This document shows, piece by piece, positions 26,015 to 34,000 of a stretch of 64,000 bases of DNA. The stretch's first letter is position 1. Each line of letters begins with the position of its first letter. The DNA is from Paenibacillus woosongensis (GTDB lineage: Bacteria; Bacillota; Bacilli; Paenibacillales; Paenibacillaceae): positions 3,782,001 through 3,846,000 of the forward strand of contig NZ_CP126084.1 in NCBI RefSeq assembly GCF_030122845.1, given 5' to 3'. The translations under genes and the position numbers were made by a program. The notes under the pieces were generated by a model that ran no database searches, was not told where the DNA came from, and was given only the letters and a program-made list of their open reading frames with translations.

Positions 26015-26869
26015 TTATTCCTTCACGGACCCGGCCATCATGCCAGATACCAGATATTTCTGTAAGAAGAACGAGATGACGATCACCGGAAAACTAAATA
26101 AAGTTGCTGCCGCAGTCATCGGTCCCAGATCCAAGTTGTATGCCGTCAAAAACTCCGACAACGCAACGGGCACGGTCTTTGCTGAGCTGCTCGTCAGTAG
26201 AAGTGCTAGCAAGAAATCGTTCCACGCCAACAAAAAGGTGAAGATCCCCGTCGAAATGATCCCTGGAATGGTGATCGGCAGAATGACTTTTCGAAAGCTC
26301 ACAATCGGGGAAGCCCCGTCAATCGAAGCAGCCTCATCCATATCGATTGGAATGGCTTTAAAAAAGCTAATCATCATCCACAGTACAAATGGCATATTAA
26401 CAGCTGCATACACCACGACTAGAGCAGGCAAATAATCATATAAACCGAATTTTTGGATCAATGCGTAAATTGGAACCGCGATACTAGACATCGGAATCAT
26501 CTTGAGGCACAGGACAAGCACCAAGAAAAATCCGCTTAATTTCGATGCTGCTGTTCTGGAAATAGCATACGAAGCCATAGATCCTAAGATAAGACAAATA
26601 AGAGTACCCACTGTTGCTGCTACAATACTGTTGAGAAAGAATTTACCCATCCCCGCATATTGCGATAATTGAATATAATTCTCGATCGAGAAAGCCTTTG
26701 GAAAAAAAGTTGGCGACGTGGAAATCACTTCATTGGACGGCTTAAGTGAGGACAGCAACATATATAGGTACGGAAATATAAAGAGGACTAAGAACAATGC
26801 AGCTACTCCATACATGATAAAGATCCAAACATTGTCTTTTCTATTTCGCCCGAGTTGTTCTGCAAACAA
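26015..26869 (-). CDS. ABC sugar permease, MalG-type (CUT1)
   Basis: 284 residues with six predicted helices and the conserved coupling loop EAASIDGASPIVSFRKVILP, which docks on the ATPase. The start is TTG at 26869 behind GGAGG. It pairs with the MalF-type permease 13 bases upstream. No ATPase gene is in the operon, so a shared MsmX-type ATPase is expected. The context points to fructo-oligosaccharide or difructose-dianhydride uptake. Confidence 0.92.
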   Translation of the reverse strand: MFAEQLGRNRKDNVWIFIMYGVAALFLVLFIFPYLYMLLSSLKPSNEVISTSPTFFPKAFSIENYIQLSQYAGMGKFFLNSIVAATVGTLICLILGSMASYAISRTAASKLSGFFLVLVLCLKMIPMSSIAVPIYALIQKFGLYDYLPALVVVYAAVNMPFVLWMMISFFKAIPIDMDEAASIDGASPIVSFRKVILPITIPGIISTGIFTFLLAWNDFLLALLLTSSSAKTVPVALSEFLTAYNLDLGPMTAAATLFSFPVIVISFFLQKYLVSGMMAGSVKE

Positions 26870-26882
26870 TGGAATCGCCTCC

Positions 26883-27803
26883 CTATTCTTTTACTTTTCG
26901 CATGGATAGCAATGTAATTCCTACCAATAGCACAATGAAGATCACGGCCATTGCACTCGCATACCCTACATCACCGTACCGTTGAAGCATCTTGTAAATA
27001 TGCACGCTCAAGAGCTCAGATGAATTGATAGGTCCCCCTTGTGTCATGACCCAAATAATATCGAAGGACCGCGCAGCATCAATAATCCGCACGACCAGAG
27101 CGCTCATAAGAATCGGTTTAATATTCGGTATTATAATCTTGAAAATCATTTGCGAACGACTTGCACCTTCGATTTCCGCCGCTTCGTATAGACTGTCCGG
27201 AACACCTTGAATCCCCGCTAGAAACATCAACATCATAAAGGGTGTTGTTAGCCAGACATCCGCAATTATACATGACAGGAGTGAAATTTTAGGGTCGGCC
27301 AGCCAGAGTATGCTGTTAGTGGATTCAATCAGCCCCAGCTTCACCAATAACGTATTAATAATGCCGAACTGGTTGCTCAGCATGAATTTCCAGATCAAAC
27401 CGGCCACGAGCGGTGCAATCATTAATGGCGACAAAATCAAGGTGCGCAAGAAGCGGAACCCACGATATTTATGCGTAAAAACAACTGCCAAGGTCAAGCC
27501 AATGACTGTCTCAAAACCTACTGCCAACAACACATAAATGACCGTATTCTTAAACGACTTCCAAAACGAAGCAGATTCTACGGCACGGAGGTAATTATCG
27601 CCCCACGCAAAAGTGCGTGTCCCAACATCATTGGTAACAAAGAAACTGTCGAACACGAGCATGAATAACGGATATAACAAGAACAGGAACATAAAAATAG
27701 CTGCTGGCAAGAAAAACAACATCAATGTTTTTCGATCAATGGTCGAAGACACTCGTTTCTGAGATTTTTTTTTTGGAAGAGACTCTTCTGTTATCGTGAT
27801 CAT
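26883..27803 (-). CDS. ABC sugar permease, MalF-type (CUT1)
   Basis: 306 residues beginning MITITEESLPKKKSQKRV, then about six membrane helices. The EAA loop is EAAEIEGASRSQMIFKIIIP. The ATG at 27803 has a GGAG 13 bases upstream, which is slightly long. It lies between the binding-protein gene and the MalG-type gene in one operon. Confidence 0.92.
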   Translation of the reverse strand: MITITEESLPKKKSQKRVSSTIDRKTLMLFFLPAAIFMFLFLLYPLFMLVFDSFFVTNDVGTRTFAWGDNYLRAVESASFWKSFKNTVIYVLLAVGFETVIGLTLAVVFTHKYRGFRFLRTLILSPLMIAPLVAGLIWKFMLSNQFGIINTLLVKLGLIESTNSILWLADPKISLLSCIIADVWLTTPFMMLMFLAGIQGVPDSLYEAAEIEGASRSQMIFKIIIPNIKPILMSALVVRIIDAARSFDIIWVMTQGGPINSSELLSVHIYKMLQRYGDVGYASAMAVIFIVLLVGITLLSMRKVKE

Positions 27804-27857
27804 GTGTATCGTTAGACTCCTTGCTTAGGTGGCACGTTCGAACGCACCACCTTTTTT

Positions 27858-29138
27858 CTATCTGCCTAGAATTTCTTCGATTTGCTTTTTAGCCAATGTT
27901 AATTCCGTGGTTGGATCGCTGCCGGACAGAACCTTTTGCAGCATCGGCGAGAGAACTTCATTCTCAATTTGGCTCCATTGCTCAATCTGAGGTCTGTTCT
28001 GCGTCTGTGCTCCGTCAAGGGTCGCTTCAATCGCCTTCACATGCGCATATTGCGGAATATCAATATACTTTTCAAAGACTGACTTTCGAGCTGCTACCCC
28101 TAACGATTCCATATACAGTTCATTTTGATCATACATGAATTTGAGATATTGCTCCGCAATGTCTTTCTTCTGGGAATCCTTCAAGATTACTTGATACCAG
28201 GGCCCTGGCACCGCGCCAATACCCTTCTCTCCCGCAATCATCGGTGCAGCACCGATCTGCCCTGGCAACACTTTATCTGAGGAGAGGTAAAAATGTCCCC
28301 ACGCAAGCTGCATCGCCAATTTACCGTTATTAAACAGCTCTGCAGTTTCGCTACTTGCAATCGACAGATAATCCTCAGGGACAACTTTATCTTTGACTAG
28401 ATTCTGCAGGAAGGTGAGCGATTGGACATATGGCTCTTCAGTAATATTCACTTCACCATTACGATCCAGCACCAAGGAATCAACGCCCGCTTGAGTAACA
28501 TGGTCGAGCCAACTGCTGACAGCATCGCCGCCTGTCTGACCGAAGACGGACGTGCCATACATTCCAGTGTTCGTGAAGAATTTTGCAACATCCTCATACT
28601 CTTTCCAACTCGTTGGAACCTTCAATGCATAGCCGAATTCCTTCTCGAAGTTCGCTTGGTTATTCGGGTCCTTAAACAAACCTTTATGGTAGAGCAAAAT
28701 TTTAGAATTGCTCCAAGTCGGAATCCCTAACAATTCCCCATTTATCGTAGCGCTTTCACTTAACTGAGGTAAGAAATCATTCATCTGTTCTTCCGCCAGC
28801 ACATTCCCTAACGGTTCCAGTCCCTTCGCTAACGAAGGAAACCATAATACATCAATAATCGCTACATCGTGAGTCGATTTTTTCGCATCAATTTCAGCCT
28901 TCAACTTATCGTATACCCCGCTATAAGGAACAGAATCGATCTTAATTTTATAGCCTGTCTGTTCCTCAAACTTCGCTGCGGTTCTATTCGCCACTTCAAA
29001 AGCAGGACCACCGCCTTCAACTAATAGCGTTAACGTCTTGTCATTAGAGCTACCTGCAGAGTTACTTCCACATCCGACTAACACAACCAAGAAACAAAGA
29101 AACAGTACGGCACTCATCATTACACGTGTTGTTTTCAT
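27858..29138 (-). CDS. Extracellular sugar-binding lipoprotein (CUT1)
   Basis: 426 residues with a lipoprotein signal ending LVVLVGC, the lipidated Cys being residue 23. It is of the ordinary SBP_bac_1 type and distinct from the larger LipO-type proteins later in the window. It captures the substrate for the two permeases downstream. RBS AGAGGAGAAAAG. It is the first gene of the operon and is transcribed away from the AraC-type regulator. The ligand is inferred to be a fructose-containing oligosaccharide or dianhydride from the GH91, GH32 and fructokinase genes. Confidence 0.92.
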   Translation of the reverse strand: MKTTRVMMSAVLFLCFLVVLVGCGSNSAGSSNDKTLTLLVEGGGPAFEVANRTAAKFEEQTGYKIKIDSVPYSGVYDKLKAEIDAKKSTHDVAIIDVLWFPSLAKGLEPLGNVLAEEQMNDFLPQLSESATINGELLGIPTWSNSKILLYHKGLFKDPNNQANFEKEFGYALKVPTSWKEYEDVAKFFTNTGMYGTSVFGQTGGDAVSSWLDHVTQAGVDSLVLDRNGEVNITEEPYVQSLTFLQNLVKDKVVPEDYLSIASSETAELFNNGKLAMQLAWGHFYLSSDKVLPGQIGAAPMIAGEKGIGAVPGPWYQVILKDSQKKDIAEQYLKFMYDQNELYMESLGVAARKSVFEKYIDIPQYAHVKAIEATLDGAQTQNRPQIEQWSQIENEVLSPMLQKVLSGSDPTTELTLAKKQIEEILGR

Positions 29139-29549
29139 ACTTTTCTCCTCTCAACTTATCTTGAACTACCGGACAAGACCGTCGACAAAACCATACAACC
29201 ACCAAGAATACCAGACCATAATTTCTCTTGCACATTCATGAAGTGATACCCTCTCAATAAAATACCGGTTTCCCCTCGTTCGATCCCAGCTTGATTCAGG
29301 TAGACTGCATGAATCATTGATAAATGGCAATCCGCTTAATGGCTGTTTTTTTGCCCAAACGTTCATGTCCTGTTCCTGATTTAATTTCATGACGAGATTG
29401 GCTTTCCTTGTCAATAATTTCTAATCAATGGAAACGATTCACTCATCACATATACATGCTATAATACATTTATGAATTAGTATTTAGGTAGAATTATTAT
29501 TTATTTGTCATATATTGCTTTGAAAAACACTCTGAAGGGAAAGACTAAT
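29139..29549. promoter_or_regulatory. Divergent control region of cassette A
   Basis: TATAAT at 29460-29465 is a likely -10 box for the AraC-type gene on the plus strand, with a weak -35. Just upstream, TGGAAACGATTCA (29429-29441) resembles the GAAACG-type half-palindrome bound by LacI repressors. It may be the former target of the broken LacI gene at 23779-24518. A small minus-strand frame in the same interval has no ribosome site and is not called. Confidence 0.45.
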
Positions 29550-30443
29550 ATGAACTTTCAACAATTATCGCCGTACATCCGATTAGCAATGGATAGTCAT
29601 ATCCCATTCCCTTGGTATTTAGAGGAGAGAGTTTTATTTGACTATGAGTTACTTTACGTTAAGGAAGGCAGAATACAAGTAACCGTCGAGAATGATGTTT
29701 TTATCGGTGAATCGGGGGACCTCTTTCTTTTTCGTCCAAAGCAACGGCACTCTATTAGAAAGTTAGGAACAGAATTAGTACGACAACCTCATTTACATTT
29801 TGATTTGTTCTATAAAGAGGATAGTCCGGATGTGAAGGTTTCCTTTAAAAAACTTGAAGATATGACTGCGGATGAAATGAAATGGTTTCGAAATGACGAT
29901 CTTGAGCAAATTATCCCTCAGATTCCCAGTCACATTCGGTTAAGGAATACCTTGGTTATAGAAAGAATCATCTTTGAAATCATAAAAGAATTTCAAATGA
30001 CGTTACCCTTTTATGAAATGAATATAAAAGGACTGTTTTTGCAGTTATTGAATGCACTTTTACGTGAAAACTACTGGAACTGTAATCCACATCTAGTAAC
30101 CAATATGGGAGAAATGGAGCAGTTGCGGATGTACTTGAACCACAATATCGACCGAAAGGTAACCTTAGATGAACTTTCCAAAATTTCGGGAATTAGCAAA
30201 TACTATATGATTTCATTATTCAAACAATCATTCGGGAAGAGCCCAATCCAATATCATCTTTTACTAAGAATAGAAAAGGCGAAGGAAATGATTCAGTTCA
30301 CTAATGACCCGTTAACGCTCATTGCCGAAAGTGTCGGCTTTCCGGATATTCATTCCTTTAGTAAAGCCTTTAAAAAAATAGATGGAGTTAATCCTTCCTT
30401 TTATCGTAAGAAAAAAATCTATAAACATGAACATGAAGATTAG
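29550..30443 (+). CDS. AraC-family transcriptional regulator
   Basis: 297 residues from ATG at 29550, which has GAAGGGAAAG seven bases upstream; a longer TTG start at 29505 is less likely. The N-terminal cupin sensor domain (LLYVKEGRIQVTVENDVFIG, FLFRPKQRHSI) should bind sugar. The C-terminal double helix-turn-helix reads VTLDELSKISGISKYYMISL and LIAESVGFPDIHSFSKAFKK, ending NPSFYRKKK. It is divergent from the cassette A importer operon and is the likely activator of it, perhaps the only working regulator now that the local LacI gene is broken. Confidence 0.92.
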   Translation: MNFQQLSPYIRLAMDSHIPFPWYLEERVLFDYELLYVKEGRIQVTVENDVFIGESGDLFLFRPKQRHSIRKLGTELVRQPHLHFDLFYKEDSPDVKVSFKKLEDMTADEMKWFRNDDLEQIIPQIPSHIRLRNTLVIERIIFEIIKEFQMTLPFYEMNIKGLFLQLLNALLRENYWNCNPHLVTNMGEMEQLRMYLNHNIDRKVTLDELSKISGISKYYMISLFKQSFGKSPIQYHLLLRIEKAKEMIQFTNDPLTLIAESVGFPDIHSFSKAFKKIDGVNPSFYRKKKIYKHEHED

Positions 30444-30494
30444 AATTATTCACTATATTCACCTGGAGAGCCTAACAGGAGGATGGTCTTAGTT

Positions 30495-30930
30495 TCACGA
30501 ATAAAGGGTATTTCCTTTATATTTTTCTATATCGCCTTCAAAGGAATTCATGAAAGGAACATTGTCGCAAATTTGAAAACGATTCACCGAGGTGTGTCCA
30601 TTGGCATCTAATTCAACAAAGGGCTGACAAGTAAATACGCTATCGAACATAGGAAAGGGCGGCCGCCGCCCAGGCATAACCAATGTAGTCCTCGCTACCC
30701 GTTCCAAATGTGGACGGAACGGTTTCACCATCCACAAAAAAACTTCTCGTCTCCTTCGCCCCAACACCAGTCAATGGTTTTCCGGTTTCCTATCCCATAC
30801 CACCAGACCCCGGCTTCCTCTTCGGGCTGCTCCCAAGTGTTATATATATGAACATGAACGCCGCAGAATCTTCCCAGGCCTCTTGTCAGCAGCAGCAACC
30901 AATCAGGCCAGCGGTCAACTCCATTTCAGT
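30495..30930 (-). pseudogene. GH172 (DUF2961) fragment: difructose dianhydride I synthase/hydrolase family
   Basis: The minus strand reads [20 protein letters not shown], then [15 protein letters not shown] and [17 protein letters not shown]. This is the diagnostic [13 protein letters not shown]...STFGTGxEDYxGYAW core of GH172. A frameshift near 30665, in a GC-rich GGCGGCCGCC run, moves the frame to [17 protein letters not shown] and [17 protein letters not shown]. The N-terminal half is absent. Known GH172 enzymes act on difructose dianhydride I or alpha-fructofuranosides, so the remnant fits a dianhydride locus. It is non-functional. Confidence 0.8.
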
Positions 30931-30982
30931 CATGCTGTGTGAACTCCTACTTTGGTAAGATGATTCTCGGTATAAATCAGAG

Positions 30983-31030
30983 AAAGCCGGAGGCATGGCG
31001 AAGGCGGACATCACCTTGCTTCCCCGGCTT
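30983..31030 (-). terminator. Probable terminator of the SLH-GH32 gene
   Basis: AAAGCCGG and CCGGCTTT pair across a ~30-base loop just downstream of the stop at 31042. The T-tract is interrupted. Confidence 0.5.
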
Positions 31031-31041
31031 TCCCTTAACCG

Positions 31042-34000
31042 TTATTTATTAACTTTATCCAGCAGAAGTGAGATGATTTGCGCACCCTCCGCACGATTCA
31101 CCGTTTCATGTGGCATGAATAACTGGTTGCCTCGTCCGTTAACTAATCCAAGCTCCTGTAAGGCAGCCACTGCATCTGAAGCCCATCCGCTTATCGTACC
31201 GGCATCCTTGAAATTGCTTTGACGATTAACAGCAGCCTTCTGTCCAGTATGAAACAGATATGCTTTATAAATCATAGATGCCATTTCTTCACGACTTATG
31301 GTGTCCTCCGGCGCAAAGGTATCATTGCTTCTTCCGGTTACAATTCCCGCTTCATATGCTGCAGCAATAGAAGAAACATACCACTTCGTGGGTGCTACAT
31401 CCTTGAATGTAGTTGAGTTTGTTCCTGTTATTCCGAGTGTACGAACAATCAAAGAAGCGAACTCAGCTCTGCTTACATTTTGCTTTGGGGCGAATGCAGT
31501 TTCACTCACACCCAAGACAATTTGCTTCGCTGCCATCCTTTTTATAACATCATGGGCCCAAAAGGAGGCATTCACATCTTCAAATGATTTATCATACGTA
31601 AGGACGGCATTCTTGCTGAAATGACTCACATCCGCTATCCATTTACCCTCCACATAGGTTCCACCCACATAGTCCAGTCTGCCATTATCTGCGATGTAAT
31701 AAATGCCCGTTAAATCTTGGTGGTAATTCTCCTGTGCGCTCAATCTGATGGTGACGGGTTTGGCGAATTTTTCAAGCTTAAGCTCCGTTCCATCACCCTT
31801 CACGATAGATAATTTGAAGTCATAGACCTCTCCTAAAGCTGATATGTCCGCTTTATTCTTGCTCTTGACACGTTCTATCAGTGCTTTCATCCGATCTGCC
31901 GATAATGTGTCTATTTCAAAGGAGATTTGGGCACGTTCAAGTTCTTCACTTGTAACCAGCCCTTGTAATTCCTTCAGTACCTCAGCGGGAACTTCGATCT
32001 CTGCTCCGCTATGTTTAATCTTCAAAGCATTCTTACCATCATTTGCCGCCGTTTTAACCGGGAACAGCACCTGCCGTTCACCCTTAGCCATTTCGAAGGA
32101 CAGGCTATTTGGACTGGCTGGTTTACTTGGGTTAACTCCATTGCTTACAGTGCTGCCCGATTCAACAGGAATAGATGGAGCAGGATCGATCGGTTTTGTC
32201 GGTACTGTTGGATTGGTCGGATTTTTCACTCTAACCGGCACATTGAAATCATCAACATTAATATGCCCAAAACCGGCCGTGGATTGGTCAACCACCTTAA
32301 TGTAAAGCTCTTCGCCGATATATTGCGACGCGCCCCAAACTTTCCGTTGATATTCCTCATAATTGGTTGCTGTCTCTTTAAATAACACTTTTTCGTCCGA
32401 TACTCGGACCAATGCAACATATAACTTATCCAGATCACGCCCGCCGCTGACAAGGAAATTAATCTTACCATTCCCGCCAAGTACAAAATTTTGTGATTTC
32501 AGCGTTCCTGTTAAGCTGTCACCACCGGCTACCTCATTGAAACCCCACAAATGATACCCGCCTGGTATTTTCTGCGACGGATTGAAATAGATCGTATCCC
32601 AGAACAACTTAGCATCGGTCACATGGACATCCTGGAAGGCATCTCCTTCCGCTAGCCAGCCCGTTAAATCGCCTGTAGCAAAATCGTGGTTAGGCAGATC
32701 CGTAATATCAGTATACACCGAGTTGTCCCAGTCATCCGGAACATACACCGGAGCAGCCGGTTCACCCGTCAAGGCATTCATATTCCATACTTCCATCGAC
32801 TTGACCGTGATATCTTTGTCAGCCCAAACCTTTAAGCCGAGTGAGTCGTACCGGCCTACGTAAACGCGGGTTGTCAGCTTCTTCTTATAATTAGCAAAGG
32901 CTTCTACTACCGAACGATCGAGGAAAATATGGAGCTTCAGATGTTCTCCGCCAAGTTCGACGTATCCGCCTTGAATGCCATCCACGCGCACATCCGGATC
33001 AATGCTGCTCTTGGTCCGATCCACATTGAAGGTTCCGTTCGTCTTGTCGTAGTATATCAGTGTTTCTTCCTGGCCGTTTTCGGAGCGTCTCACCTTAAGA
33101 CCGAATTTCTGGGCTTCGCCCGGATCAATTTCCATCACAATCTCCAGCATGTCGCCTTTGACATTTTGGATCCATTGATTGGCGGCCTCCAAGTTTTTAT
33201 CCGCAAAATCAACCAGTTTTGCCCCCCGGAGGCTCTGCATTTCTTGAATAGGCTCAATACGCAATTGATCATGACTATCCAGGCTTAGGGAAACTGGCAG
33301 CGCCAGATTATGAGCCCATCCGGCTTGATATTCCGCCTGCGGTGTTCTTACGTTTTGCACCATGGAGAAAACGACCGTTCTTCCGTCAGGCGTAACCATG
33401 CCGCTCTCTGCGGTCAGATAACCGTCGCCTACATCCAATTTGGAGGGTGCCTCCTGATCGGGTATAAATCTAAAATTGTCCCTGTCCCAGGTTCCAATCC
33501 AATAAAAAACTTCAACATCTCTTTGCACATCGTTAGATGGAGCAACATGCTCCGGTTTTTCATGGGGATTAACCATAAAAATATGCTGTTGCTTGCCTGT
33601 ACTATCCCTGCCTAACGGCAGTAATACCGGTAGTTCCCATACCGTACCGAGCTCCGGATAAAGGTTTCTGTCACTAACGTATAGTGGCCCCTTATACTCC
33701 CAGTTGTACATATCGTCGGACACATACACCAAAGCTGTGCCGCTGCTGTAGTCTTGAAGGCCGGACGTCACTAACTGATACCACTTGTCTACCTCTTCGT
33801 CGTACCATACAAAGGGGTCCCGGAACTCATTGTGAATGCCATTTCCCTTCTGTTCCGTAACGGGTTCGGGATATTTCACCCAGTGCTCTAAATAAGGATC
33901 AGCCAAATCGGCCGGGGTCGCCAATCCTGTTCTTTGGTTAGGCGACAGAGAGTCGTTCCCGGCAGTATAGAAGAGTACCGGATTACCGTTGCGATCATAT

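Larger units (their letters stand above)
30444..31041. other. Interval holding the GH172 remnant and a terminator
   Basis: Apart from the GH172 pseudogene and the terminator of the large GH32 gene (both listed), nothing else is supportable. Confidence 0.5.

Noticed and set aside
29166..29414. 82-codon minus-strand ORF in the cassette A control region
   Set aside because: No ribosome site, overlaps the region expected to hold promoters, and has no recognisable sequence.
29429..29441. Catabolite control (cre) box upstream of the AraC-type gene
   Set aside because: Several positions do not fit the cre consensus; the core fits a generic LacI-type operator better.
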